28,914 nt of DNA from Ramicandelaber brevisporus (Eukaryota > Kickxellomycota > Ramicandelaberales > Ramicandelaberaceae), in the NCBI GenBank assembly GCA_025201865.1, contig MU602667.1:167961-196874 (forward strand), read 5' to 3'. The number at the start of each line of letters is the position of its first letter. The first letter of the stretch is position 1. Below, piece after piece: positions 1 through 8,548 of the stretch. Both the position numbers and the translations under genes were made by a program. A model generated the notes under the pieces. That model saw only the letters and a list, made by a program, of their open reading frames with translations, did not search any database and was not told the DNA's origin.

Positions 1-723
1 GGCTCAAGTATCCCGCTCCAGTTCGATCCAACCGGGAACATCCACAGTGGCGGACACTGCCAGTTTGCTGTGAGCTACGACGGCGGTGCCACATTTGTGG
101 TGCTGCAGACTGTTATCCACACTTGCTTCGTGGATTCCAACAGACTAAACTTCAACATTCCTCTTCCGGCAACTGCACCTACTTCCGACAAGGTCGTCTT
201 TGCGTGGTCTTGGAACAATGCAGTGGGAAACCGCGAGCAGTACAGCAACTGCTGGGACGCACGGGTCGACGGAATGAACACTGGTGGCTACATTGTTGGA
301 CCGAAGCTGCTGCTCGCCAACTACGGACCAAGCTCGCCATATATCCCAGAGTTCCCACCATCAAACGACGACGGCCGCAAGTTCTTCGATGCTCGTCCAA
401 CCATCACGGTCACGTACAACGGCGGTCCACTGCCGTCCTCTACCACTTCGTCCAAGCCATCATCAACCTCGTCCACACCGCCAGCCTCATCCTCCACGAC
501 ACCAAAGCCAAGTTCGTCAAGCACACCAAGCACATCATCCACATCGTCAATACCTATTCCAACGGACACAAACTGCTCGCCAAACGGTAGCTATCGCTGC
601 ATTGCCGCTGGACAGCAGCCGGGATACCAGATCTGTTCAGGCGGAACCTGGGTCAACAGCAGTTGCTCGCCTGGCACCGTTTGCAAATCCAACGGTGGAA
701 GCATCTACTGCGACTTCCCTTAA
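1..723 (+). CDS. Secreted LPMO-like protein with CBM19-like chitin-binding module (5' truncated)
   Basis: The frame is open from base 1 and ends at TAA (721-723), so the window holds only the C-terminal 240 residues; signal peptide and N-terminal histidine lie outside. Visible residues 15-30 (HSGGHCQF...SYDGG) and later FAWSWNNAVGNREQYSNC resemble the core of fungal copper lytic polysaccharide monooxygenases, closest in my judgement to AA11 chitin-active types; a His at 15 or 19 may be a copper ligand. Residues about 143-187 are a Ser/Thr/Pro linker, likely O-glycosylated. The final 50 residues have six cysteines (visible C192, C200, C212, C222, C228, C237) spaced like CBM19, with the GTxC motif near the end. 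Inferred role: extracellular oxidative cleavage of chitin or a related polysaccharide, perhaps in wall remodelling. The AA family is less certain than the LPMO-like fold. The next gene is convergent, 61 bp away. Confidence 0.72.
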   Translation, partial: GSSIPLQFDPTGNIHSGGHCQFAVSYDGGATFVVLQTVIHTCFVDSNRLNFNIPLPATAPTSDKVVFAWSWNNAVGNREQYSNCWDARVDGMNTGGYIVGPKLLLANYGPSSPYIPEFPPSNDDGRKFFDARPTITVTYNGGPLPSSTTSSKPSSTSSTPPASSSTTPKPSSSSTPSTSSTSSIPIPTDTNCSPNGSYRCIAAGQQPGYQICSGGTWVNSSCSPGTVCKSNGGSIYCDFP

Positions 724-784
724 AGATTACTATTCAGAGTTTAACCTTGCATTGTTCTTCAAAAAAAAAACAAAAACATTTTTA

Positions 785-2053
785 TTACCCAAACCATTGA
801 ATGGCGTTAGGAACATTTGGATATATGATCGAAGGTACAAGTGCAAATCCATCGGTTGGATCAGTACCGCCAGCAAATACTTCAACCTCAATTGTTACAT
901 CCATTTCGACTTGGGATCGACCCAGGAACGTCAGTAGATAGGGCGACATTAACACTTGTGCCTTCACAGTCATTGTGAATTCGGACTTGGGTTCGACGTG
1001 AACCGGCTCGTCGAGTACTAGGTTCTCGATACGAGAGACTTTAGAACCACTGTATGTCGTCAGCGAATGAATCACGCGAGTAATGGTGAGTGTGGTGTCA
1101 AATGGGTTTTCACCAGTGATTCTCACGAGGCATGTGCGATAGAGGTAGTGGATGTTGTAAGTTTCGAGCTGTCGAATCAGCGGCGGTGTAACAGGTGTGA
1201 CAGTCATGGGCATGTGTAAGGCGGCGATGGCCTGCTGTACAGCCATAACGGGAGTGGATCCGCTAAATCCGGATAATGTCACGTCAATCGGAGAGCTGTT
1301 CAGCACTGCTGCCACAAACTTGTTCTTGATCGCACTGTCACTGGGAGCGAACCGAAACTCTAGTTTGACAGTGTTTTTACCTGGCAGGAGGACCAGATCG
1401 CTAAAGAGAGCTTGTCCGAGTTTTGCACCGGTGGAATTGCGGTCACTGGCGCGGCCCGCTGTGACATTAGTTACCGTTTCACCGCCAATTTTGATTATCA
1501 TTGGCGAGGTATTGTAAAGGTCAGCAATGAGATCAACACGCATATGATCTGGCGAGCCACCGGTATATCGCAGCTCATTCACCACTGGCTTGTAATCTCC
1601 GTACATGCCCTGCATGCAATCAAAAGTGATTGGCACGTCAAGGGGCACAGTGATCGTTTCAGTGCCGATATCAAGTGATAGCGTGCCACGGATTGTGAAG
1701 TCAATGTCATCATCCATCAGCAATCCAAAGATGAAGGTTTGGATGGGCTTGATATTTTCTTCCGTGATGTAGTTCAAGGTTGGAGGAATCGACATTTCGA
1801 TTAAACCACGATCTGGGCCGCAGTTGCGCACAAAGTGGGCTGGATTCATTGGTGCTCTGAGGTGGAAGTTGGACTCTTTGTTGTGCACTAGATATACATC
1901 GATTCCAACCTGTTGCACTTGCGAGAGATCGAACGTTTTGCGATTGAGCTGCAAACGAACCAGTCCAACTGAGAGGAGAGCCTCGCTTGGTCGCTCAGTG
2001 ACATAGGCAAAAGTTGGATCGTATACATAGGCGCTTGTTGCTTGTAAGTCCAT
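785..2053 (-). CDS. DUF3712-like beta-sandwich protein, no visible membrane anchor
   Basis: A single 422-residue frame from ATG (2053) to TAA. I do not recognise a specific orthologue. Two halves (about 145-290 and 300-420) look like tandem LEA2/DUF3712-type beta domains. The first contains LYNTSPMIIKIGG, then LFSDLVLLPGKNTVKLEF, then VTLSGFSGSTPVMAVQQAI, which resembles the order 'weak-contact strand, LVPGxN, GxxxSTP' seen in fungal DUF3712 proteins; the second contains ITGENPFDTTLTITRV. Such proteins usually have an N-terminal membrane segment; none is seen here, and the frame begins directly with a hydrophilic domain. An upstream exon is possible but I found no convincing splice pair in the 309 bp upstream. 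Function unknown; membrane- or vacuole-associated roles of the family should not be assumed. Its 3' end faces the LPMO gene across 61 bp, so transcripts may overlap. Confidence 0.6.
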   Translation of the reverse strand: MDLQATSAYVYDPTFAYVTERPSEALLSVGLVRLQLNRKTFDLSQVQQVGIDVYLVHNKESNFHLRAPMNPAHFVRNCGPDRGLIEMSIPPTLNYITEENIKPIQTFIFGLLMDDDIDFTIRGTLSLDIGTETITVPLDVPITFDCMQGMYGDYKPVVNELRYTGGSPDHMRVDLIADLYNTSPMIIKIGGETVTNVTAGRASDRNSTGAKLGQALFSDLVLLPGKNTVKLEFRFAPSDSAIKNKFVAAVLNSSPIDVTLSGFSGSTPVMAVQQAIAALHMPMTVTPVTPPLIRQLETYNIHYLYRTCLVRITGENPFDTTLTITRVIHSLTTYSGSKVSRIENLVLDEPVHVEPKSEFTMTVKAQVLMSPYLLTFLGRSQVEMDVTIEVEVFAGGTDPTDGFALVPSIIYPNVPNAIQWFG

Positions 2054-2362
2054 GTTAGTTTGGGAGAATTAAATGCTGACGGTGTGTTGTACGTAAAAAG
2101 AATAGGAAAAAGGAGTGCAGGAGAATAACTCGCAAAATGCCATTGTTAATATGTACATTACAGTCTGCAATATATTATATTGTCGACCAGAGCTAAAAAT
2201 ACCTGGCCAGTGTTGAGATTCAGTTAATTTATACTACTTTAATTAATGCGAGTTGAGTTGAGTTGAGGTGAGTTGAGGTGAGTTGAGAGGCAATGTGAAA
2301 AACGAAAACAGAAACAAAGGAGACAAGGAAATTGAAATAAAAGAAAGGGGGGAATTAGAGGT
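2054..2362. other. Intergenic: GH16 3' region and DUF3712-like gene leader
   Basis: This 309 bp gap lies between two minus-strand genes. It is AT-rich in the middle (around 2150-2245) and holds a GAGTT/GAGGT tandem repeat at 2250-2288. I see no gene, tRNA or conserved motif. Confidence 0.5.
2250..2288. repeat. Tandem GAGTT/GAGGT pentamer repeat
   Basis: About eight consecutive 5-base units, GAGTT interspersed with GAGGT, lie just 3' of the GH16 gene on the minus strand. The order is GAGTT x3, GAGGT, GAGTT, GAGGT, GAGTT, GAG. A simple microsatellite with no known role. Confidence 0.85.
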
Positions 2363-3589
2363 TTAGTGAGCAGCAAAAAGGGCACCCAGACCGAGACCAA
2401 GGATCACGGCAAGGGAAGATGGAGCCTGAGCAGAGAATGCGGCATTGTCGTCACCACCAGTGGTGCGATCTGGACGGTTGACATCGTCATCGCCGTTGCC
2501 ACCCTTGTTGCCACCGCTACCGCCATTGCCACCTCCGTTGCCTTTGCCGTTACCACCGCCGTTACCGTTACCATTGCCACCGTTACCACCGTTACCACCG
2601 TTGTTGTTGTTGCCGTTGTTGCCGTTGTTGCCATTGTTGTTGGTAGGCTTTGGCTGCTTCCACGTGGTCTCGTTACCCTTGTAGAAGCACTCAATGTTGA
2701 TGGATTGAACGGTGGCCGTGAACTTGCCGCCAGCCTTGGTCCAGTCGGTGGGAGTACCGGCCCACTGCGCAGTGCCTGGGTTCTCCTCACCACCGTCCCA
2801 GATCGAGAACTGGAGCAGAGCCTCGCGCGATGGGTACTTGAAGATCTTGGCATTGGCATCCCAGGTGTCGACGCGGTTCAGACGGCGGTCCTCGCGGCCG
2901 TTGATGATCCAGATGAAGCGGTCTGGGTTCCAGTCAAAGCTGTACTCATGGAAGTTGTCCTGGGTTGGCGCCAGCTGGTACGAGGGCTTGCCCTTGGTGT
3001 AGTCCAGAATGCCATCGTAGAAATAGTTGGTCTGGACAGCGTTTGGCTGCTTACCGACCCACTCGTAATCGAACTCGTCACCCTGGATGTTCTTGATAAT
3101 GAAGGAGCTGACCACACCCCAGGCCGAAGTGCCGGACTTCATGCGAACGCTCACTTTGCCGTATTCGAACCAGCGGGTCATCGAAACAGTGGCACCGAAG
3201 CCCTGCTTCTTTCCAGCGGTAGTGGATGGCAGCAAATCCATCACCAAACCATCGTCCGTGATACGCGCCTGGCTTGGCGTGAATTCCGAGACAGCGTCCA
3301 TACTGTTTGGGTTGCCGTCCCACTTGTCCGCAGTTGTGAGCTTTGCGTCCTTAAACATCAGTGTGCGGTCGACACAGTGCGGCACTGGCCAGCAGCTGTC
3401 TGAAGCATACGAATACTTTGGGTCGCAACGACTCGCCATGCAGAACGAAGGCTTGCTGTCACAATAGCCCTCGGCGCAGCAGGGCGAGAACTTGTCACAC
3501 TTTGCGCCGTCAGACTTAGCACCACAACCTGCTGCTACGAGTGAGCACAGGCTGGACAAGGCTACAACGCCAACTACGGAGAAGCGCAT
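2363..3589 (-). CDS. Crh-like GH16 chitin-glucan transglycosylase, GPI-anchored
   Basis: 408 residues from ATG at 3589 (MRFSVVGVVALSSLCSLVAA, a good signal peptide). The frame stays open further upstream but has no earlier ATG. A Cys-rich segment (residues 22-68; paired CC, then YCDSKPSFC) matches the CBM18-like N-terminus of Crh2/Utr2-type proteins. The GH16 domain spans about 70-305 with catalytic motif DEFDYEW at 171-177: E172 as nucleophile, D174 as helper, E176 as acid/base. Residues 316-366 are an Asn/Gly spacer, followed by small residues (GGDDNAA) and a hydrophobic tail (SLAVILGLGLGALFAAH), a GPI-anchor signal. Family knowledge: Crh enzymes link chitin to beta-1,6- or beta-1,3-glucan at the plasma membrane and wall. 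The pyrimidine-rich, ATG-free leader (3590-4067) supports the chosen start. Full length; all key residues present. Confidence 0.93.
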   Translation of the reverse strand: MRFSVVGVVALSSLCSLVAAGCGAKSDGAKCDKFSPCCAEGYCDSKPSFCMASRCDPKYSYASDSCWPVPHCVDRTLMFKDAKLTTADKWDGNPNSMDAVSEFTPSQARITDDGLVMDLLPSTTAGKKQGFGATVSMTRWFEYGKVSVRMKSGTSAWGVVSSFIIKNIQGDEFDYEWVGKQPNAVQTNYFYDGILDYTKGKPSYQLAPTQDNFHEYSFDWNPDRFIWIINGREDRRLNRVDTWDANAKIFKYPSREALLQFSIWDGGEENPGTAQWAGTPTDWTKAGGKFTATVQSINIECFYKGNETTWKQPKPTNNNGNNGNNGNNNNGGNGGNGGNGNGNGGGNGKGNGGGNGGSGGNKGGNGDDDVNRPDRTTGGDDNAAFSAQAPSSLAVILGLGLGALFAAH

Positions 3590-4402
3590 TATTCTTTGGA
3601 TTCGAGGCTTGTATTTGGAACTAGCACTAATGATAGAGGAAAAGGAGAGAGGGGGGAGTTTGCAGGGGATTCGGGCTTCGGGCTTTGAGCTGAAGAGAAA
3701 GGAAGACACAGGCAAAGACGAACTGACACAAGCTGGGTCGTCTGTTGTAGCACGGCTAAAACGGAAGCTGTAAGAGGAGGGGAAGAGAAGAAGAGCAAAA
3801 GAAGTGGAAGGTTGAAGAGAAGTTGGTATTATTGCTTTCGACGCAGCCCTGCTCGTCCTATATGTGGGAGGAAATAGATCGAGTGACAAAAATAAAAAAA
3901 AAGTCGGTAGTTGTGTTGCGGTTGGTGTTGCTGTTGTTGCTGCTGTTGTTGTGGAAGGACGGGCCAACCCTCTTTTGTTGGCCTGTGATGTATCTCCTTT
4001 TGCCGATGTTCGGCAAATAAAACTCCGCTCCAATTGGTCAGTAGTGCTGCGCCGGCCTACGAATCCGCATACCGTTACTCTGTCGCAAATATAGATTTCT
4101 ATCTTTTCTATTTAAAGGTGTGACATTCCACGCCTTCGTGTGATGAACTATGACATCCACAACACAAACATCGCAAGCTGTGAGAGCGAAGAGAGAGGTG
4201 ACGGTGTATTGACCTTCCATCGTCCCCCAGCGGTGGTGGTGATGGTGATGAGATGACATTGAGTGAGCTGCAATCAACAATGAATATCATTCAGTATGAA
4301 ATCATTATTCAGTATGGAGTCATTCGATCAATCAATCGGTTAATCAATAGAGTTAAAGGCGAGGTGGCATATTGTACACTGTTGCTATAGTTGCTATTAC
4401 TA
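3590..4402 (-). promoter_or_regulatory. Promoter/leader of GH16 gene and 3' region of cwf18-like gene
   Basis: On the minus strand bases 3590-4067 contain no ATG and are strongly C+T-rich, with a CAA/CAG-rich stretch in the sense direction at 3910-3954. This looks like a long 5' leader. Further up are a poly-His-like GGTGGTGGTGATGGTGATG tract (about 4231-4250) and a tandem 18-mer (4289-4324). No gene or TATA box was identified with confidence. Confidence 0.5.
4289..4324. repeat. Tandem 18-bp duplication
   Basis: ATTCAGTATGAAATCATT (4289-4306) is followed immediately by ATTCAGTATGGAGTCATT (4307-4324), with two mismatches. The 12-mer ATTCAGTATGGA recurs exactly at 8630-8641 in another intergenic gap. 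Confidence 0.85.
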
Positions 4403-4684
4403 TTATGCCTTGGAGGCACTGCGAAGCTGCTGGATAGCCTCCTTGGTCTGCTCGTCAAGAGGTTTCATCTTGTGTTCCAATTCTTTCTTCAGCAAGTCAT
4501 GCGGTCGTGCCTTCTTTCCGTCAACTGCCGGCGCCGTAACTTCTATTGCAACCGAGTCAATGTCCATTCTATCGTCACTAGCCGGTTGCAGAGAATCCTC
4601 GTTGCATACATTGAAGCCAGCCGCCACTGCCTTCTGTCTAATATCCTGGAGACGCTTCAACCGCTCGGCGGACGCCTGCTCCAT
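4403..4684 (-). CDS. cwf18: Cwf18/CCDC12-like pre-mRNA splicing factor (small)
   Basis: A 93-residue protein, ATG at 4684, TAA at 4403. The N-terminus (ASAERLKRLQDIRQKA) resembles the CCDC12 'RRKERLKALREK' segment. The middle GFNVCNEDSL parallels the family's 'FRNYxPxDExL' element. The C-terminal helix (PHDLLKKELEHKMKPLDEQT...AIQQL) aligns with the Cwf18 'DWDLKRDVxKKLExLxKRTxRAIxEL' signature. Cwf18/CCDC12 is a component of activated (Bact-stage) spliceosomes associated with the NineTeen/Cdc5 group. At 93 residues it is shorter than the human protein because the linker between conserved ends is trimmed. It is divergent from sec13 with 262 bp between starts. The call rests on motif resemblance; a generic coiled-coil protein is the alternative. 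Confidence 0.6.
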   Translation of the reverse strand: MEQASAERLKRLQDIRQKAVAAGFNVCNEDSLQPASDDRMDIDSVAIEVTAPAVDGKKARPHDLLKKELEHKMKPLDEQTKEAIQQLRSASKA

Positions 4685-4946
4685 TGTATTTTATTTTAGC
4701 TGTCAACGTGTCGTGGATCTTCCTGCTCGAGTGCGTGCTCCTCTGCTTCTCTCTGTATTTCTCTCTCTCGAAGTGGTCTGCCAGCAAGCTTGCCCACGAT
4801 TGCCGTGATTTCATTTTTTGATTTACATACCGTCCCACCTACCTCGCACGCACGCTTCATCAGCAACAGCAACAGCAACAGCAACAACTGCCGCCTCCCT
4901 CCCCGTAGAACCGAGATCGTCAAGTCCTACAGTTGCGAATACGACA
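4685..4946. promoter_or_regulatory. Shared divergent promoter, cwf18-like / sec13
   Basis: This 262 bp gap between two divergent ATG codons must hold both promoters. It carries CT-rich blocks (about 4735-4770) and a CAACAG repeat at 4861-4888 in the sense direction of sec13, within its presumed leader. No TATA box is obvious. Confidence 0.6.
4861..4888 (+). repeat. CAGCAA/CAACAG microsatellite in sec13 leader
   Basis: About four and a half hexamer units of CAGCAA lie 59 bp before the sec13 ATG, on the sense strand. Confidence 0.85.
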
Positions 4947-6145
4947 ATGGTACGTTCCTATAGCCCTCAATCGCGTCCAGATTGCCTCTGATCGCCCTTC
5001 TTGAGTCGTGGAAAACCCCCCAACCAGCAGCACTGCAGCAACAATAGCAGCAGTAACAACAACAATAACTGACAAGCTGCGATAACTCTTGTTTGAATGC
5101 ATTGATGATTGATATACAGGCCTCAACTGCTGTTCATCCAATTGGCCCAGCGAGTGCTGGCGCAGCTGCTCCAAAGAGACTGCCAGAAATCGACCTCAGC
5201 GATGCTTTGCGATTTGATACGGGCCACACTCAAATGATCCATGATGGCCAACTCGATTACTACGGCCAGCGCCTTGCAACATGCTCCTCCGATCGGAGAA
5301 TCATGATCTGGCAGGTTGCCGACAAGCAGCAGCCAGCCAAGCTGCTCAAGGTTATTGATGAACACACTGCTCCAGTCTGGCAGGTTGCTTGGGCACACCC
5401 CAAGTTTGGCAGCATTCTGGCATCCTGCTCACACGATAAGACTGTGCGCATCTTTAAGGAGATTGATGGCGATTGGCACAACATCAAAACCCACATCTTT
5501 GCCGAGTCTGTGAGCGCAATTGCCTGGGCACCGCACGAGCTCGGCCCAATCCTTGCATGCGGCGTCGCCAACGGCACTGCTGCAGTCATGACATTCACAG
5601 AGTCCGGCTATTGGGACGTGCAGACCATCGACGCTCACACCGCCGGCTGCAACACTGTCGCCTGGATGCCATCAATCAGCTACGGCGCTGCCTCGACTGA
5701 ACAAGGCAGTGCTCCAGCATCTCTTCCGATGCACTTTGCCACTGGCGGCTGCGATAACTTTGTTAAAATCTGGAACTGGAACGAGTCCAATAAGGAGTGG
5801 GTTCTAGAAGCGACATTGGACCGCCACACCAACTGGGTTCGCGACGTTGCATTCGCACCAGATTTCGGCTTCCCGAAGCAGTATCTGGCCACCTGCGGCC
5901 AGGATCGCCAGGTTTACATTTGGTCAAAGGACGCAGGCAGCAACCAGAAGGAATGGAATCCTAAGCCACTGAAGGGCGAGGCATTTAAGGATGTGGTGTG
6001 GCGCTTAAGCTGGTCTCCCTCTGGCAACGTCCTCGCAGTCTCCAGCGGTGACGGCACGGTCTCATTGTGGAAGGAGTCTCTTGCTGGCGAGTGGGAGGAG
6101 ATTGCCGAGATCGAGAATGATCATGCCGAAGGCATTGTCGGCTAA
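4947..6145 (+). CDS. sec13: Sec13, COPII coat / nuclear pore WD40 protein (two exons)
   Basis: Predicted join 4947-4949 and 5120-6145, giving 342 residues. The ATG is followed immediately by GTACGT (donor, 4950) and the intron ends ATACAG at 5119; exon 2 resumes in phase 0 with GCC TCA (M|AST...). The first WD repeat carries the Sec13 hallmark MIHDGQLDYYGQRLATCSSD; later repeats include APVWQVAWAHPKFGSILASC, SHDKTVRIFKE, HTNWVRDVAFAP, and the ending WRLSWSPSGNVLAVSSGDG then VSLWKE. Sec13 is a six-bladed propeller that pairs with Sec31 in COPII cages and with the Nup145C/Nup96 branch of the Y complex. Compared with yeast it has about 35 extra Ala/Pro-rich residues before the first repeat. An alternative is an unspliced start at ATG 5105 (MIDIQAST...), inside the proposed intron. 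Identity is secure; the start is less so. Confidence 0.92.
4950..5119 (+). other. Intron 1 of sec13 (directly after the ATG)
   Basis: 170 nt, GTACGT...ATACAG, phase 0. A branch-point candidate AACTGAC is at 5067-5073, its A 47 nt from the acceptor. Reading through from the ATG meets TGA after 14 codons, so splicing is needed if 4947 is the start. The donor hexamer is identical to that of the SAP-gene intron. Confidence 0.75.
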
Positions 6146-6529
6146 AGAGCCTCCTAATTTCATGTCTCTCTATTGTTTTTTCTTTCTTCTTCGTTGAATA
6201 ACCATCATACTTTACTCTAGGCATCCACCTCCCATTAGATATCGCTATCTCAGGCTATGACAGCCAACCATCTAACTAGATATGGATCAATACTCAAACC
6301 CTCAGTGATCAAATCTTTTTTCTTTGAGTCATCTTTTGCTGTTTTGAAAGTTGTACGTAGTACAAAATTCTCGGCGGAGCTGCAGCTGTCAATCGTTAGT
6401 TCCGAGCCCATTCTCTAGGAGGTTCCCCGTTCCTGTCACAGTACTTCCACTCTGTATTCTCAAACCTCAACTGTCGACCACTGTTTTTTTCTTCTTTTTA
6501 TTATTGCCTTCTTCAACAACCTGTCGCCA
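6146..6529. promoter_or_regulatory. sec13 3' region and promoter/leader of membrane RING gene
   Basis: This 384 bp gap separates two tandem plus-strand genes. The last upstream ATG is at 6282; bases 6285-6529 are ATG-free and end in a T/C-rich leader. A perfect inverted repeat TTGTAC-GTA-GTACAA lies at 6351-6365. No other gene is visible. Confidence 0.5.
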
Positions 6530-8548
6530 ATGGCCAGACTGGTGCGCAAGCCCACTCAGCGGCCACTATTGTTGCTGTTGATGTTGTCGCTGTTGCTGCT
6601 GCTCTCCGAGTTTGTAGTATGCCGCCCTCAGTCATCCGGCTCACCCCCGCCGCCGGGCTTTCCACAGTCTGCACCGCCAATGAGCCAGGTACCACCAATA
6701 CCATTTAATGTGAGATTGACCATCTCTGGAACAGACAACAGTACGTCAGACCAAGTTGTGTTTGATTCAGAATTCAATAGCAGCATCGCGATTGCCCGTG
6801 TATCATCTACATTCAATGTGTCTCACAGAGCAGATGGTTTACTGAGCTCAGCAAATCTTCGTGGCGATACTCATCTCTACAATCTTTTGAATGTTACAAT
6901 GGTACCCCGGCCTTTGGTGCGCGCATTTTATGGTATCAACGGACTGTCCAACAACACTGACGAAGCGGTGCGAGCGGCTGTCACGATTGCGAGTGCATTC
7001 GACGTGCCTCTCTTGGTCCTCTTCCACAATAGTTCGAGCGACAACTCTGACGTCATTCGTGGCTCACGGGGCTTGTCAGTGGATCCGATTCCCTGGGATT
7101 CTCCGGTACCGACTTCCCCAACATCCCCCTATCTGTATCCGCTGTTCCCGCTCACCTCGCCATGGGGCCGGATTGCATACAACACAACTGCACAGCTCTA
7201 CCCAAATCTCAACGGTCCTGAAGATGGGGCTTCATATACATTGTTCAGAATGGCATTCGATGCGAATCTCGTGTATCAACAGCCAACGGTAGTCGTTATT
7301 GGCACTCAAGTTGCCAAGAATCTAGCTCGGTACTTGTATGCAGCACCAATGTCAACCAATCCAGCTACAGTGCAGTTCGACGTGATGCTATCTGGAATCA
7401 TTCCTGATCCTATTGGTAGCGGTGATGGTGGTGGTGGCTTGGGAGCACCTTCGCCCACGCGTGTTATTGTTTCAGTGATCGGTGGAGTCCTTTTGCTGTT
7501 AATTTCTGGATTGATTGGCTACTACCATTGGTATAATCGACCGTTTGATCGTAAAGAACACTATGTGGTGCAGACTTTAGTTGAGCAGCTACTTGCTGAA
7601 TACCAGATTCGCCAGCGCCAGGCCAGAGCCGCTCGTCCAGCCCCAGTTACAAATCCAGCGCGATTTACAGCTGTAGAGCTGAATGCAGATAACATTGCAG
7701 CAATATGTGACCGCAATGCCACGAGAGATGTCGCTAATGATAAGGAGCAGAAGGTCCAGATCACTGTTGACGATGTAGATGATATTGATCTAGATGACGA
7801 CGACGACGACGACGGTCATTATGGAACACAAGATGTGCTAGTACGAGCACGCGCTATTGCAAACCGAGATCATCCTCTTCGTGCAGATAACAACAACACT
7901 GGCAACAACACTTCCGATGAAGCATGCAGCATTTGTCTTGAACAGTTTGCCATTGGCGACATGGTGCGTGTGCTCAATTGTCGCCACGTGTTCCATACAG
8001 CGTGCATCGATCCATGGCTCTCTACAGCTAGCGCATTGTGTCCACTCTGCAAAACGGACAACCGCACAGCTGCTGAGATCGAACATTATCTTATGCAATG
8101 CGAGGCTGCTGCTGAGTCTAATCGAACAGTTCTGGCTCATTTCCTTGAAGAGCAGTTTAACGCGAGAATCGATACAGTATCAGATCAGTTAATAGGTCGA
8201 GTCATTAAGCGCCGTAAACCGTTATGTATCTTGGTTTTGCGTGAATCGACAATGAGGCGGATTTCCCAGTTTACGACCAGTATCTTTATCCGAACTGGAG
8301 CCTCAGCTGGAACTGGAACAGCGGACCAATACAGCCGTCTAGCAGGGAGACATGATGTCCATCATGTGTTTATCCCGCGTTTTAATGGAACTCCGATGGT
8401 AGCTCCACCAACCGCAACCGCAACTGTAACCGCAACTGCAACTGCGGCAGACATGAGAATAAACTCTCCTTTCAACAATGCTGCCACAATGATGGGGAAC
8501 ACTTTTCCAGCAGCTCGACCGGCGGTTACCATGTATCCTCCGTCATAA
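6530..8548 (+). CDS. Single-pass membrane RING-H2 E3 ubiquitin ligase (PA-TM-RING-like architecture)
   Basis: 672 residues, one exon. Residues 1-31 form a basic-then-Leu-rich signal peptide (RPLLLLLMLSLLLLLSEFVV). Residues 32-305 are a lumenal/extracellular region with many Asn-X-Ser/Thr sites, where PA-TM-RING proteins have a protease-associated domain; I see only weak resemblance (for example PTVVVIGTQVAKNLARYLY). A transmembrane helix is at about 311-332, followed by WYNRPFDRK. The cytosolic part has an Asp run (414-428) and a canonical C3H2C3 RING: C466, C469, C484, H486, H489, C492, C504, C507, with W496 in the E2-contact position. A 165-residue tail after the RING ends in a Thr/Ala repeat; I recognise no domain in it. 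Inferred role: ubiquitination at an endomembrane such as vacuole, endosome or Golgi, as for RNF13/Tul1-like ligases. Substrate unknown. Confidence 0.82.
   Translation: MARLVRKPTQRPLLLLLMLSLLLLLSEFVVCRPQSSGSPPPPGFPQSAPPMSQVPPIPFNVRLTISGTDNSTSDQVVFDSEFNSSIAIARVSSTFNVSHRADGLLSSANLRGDTHLYNLLNVTMVPRPLVRAFYGINGLSNNTDEAVRAAVTIASAFDVPLLVLFHNSSSDNSDVIRGSRGLSVDPIPWDSPVPTSPTSPYLYPLFPLTSPWGRIAYNTTAQLYPNLNGPEDGASYTLFRMAFDANLVYQQPTVVVIGTQVAKNLARYLYAAPMSTNPATVQFDVMLSGIIPDPIGSGDGGGGLGAPSPTRVIVSVIGGVLLLLISGLIGYYHWYNRPFDRKEHYVVQTLVEQLLAEYQIRQRQARAARPAPVTNPARFTAVELNADNIAAICDRNATRDVANDKEQKVQITVDDVDDIDLDDDDDDDGHYGTQDVLVRARAIANRDHPLRADNNNTGNNTSDEACSICLEQFAIGDMVRVLNCRHVFHTACIDPWLSTASALCPLCKTDNRTAAEIEHYLMQCEAAAESNRTVLAHFLEEQFNARIDTVSDQLIGRVIKRRKPLCILVLRESTMRRISQFTTSIFIRTGASAGTGTADQYSRLAGRHDVHHVFIPRFNGTPMVAPPTATATVTATATAADMRINSPFNNAATMMGNTFPAARPAVTMYPPS

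Noticed and set aside
1824-2006. Short plus-strand frame opposite the DUF3712-like gene
   Set aside because: Shadow of the minus-strand coding sequence with no features of its own.
2366-3403. 345-codon open frame on the plus strand opposite the GH16 gene
   Set aside because: It mirrors the codon bias of the GH16 gene, whose domains and catalytic motif are clear. The antisense translation is Val/Ala-rich low complexity with no recognisable domain.
3590-4033. N-terminal extension of the GH16 frame upstream of 3589
   Set aside because: No in-frame ATG occurs there; the extension is Ser/Pro/Phe-rich leader sequence, and the signal peptide starts exactly at ATG 3589.
4038-4280. 80-codon minus-strand frame with a poly-His run
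   Set aside because: The His run is the GGTGGTGATGGTGATG repeat. The frame lies in the GH16 upstream region and shows no homology or conserved layout.
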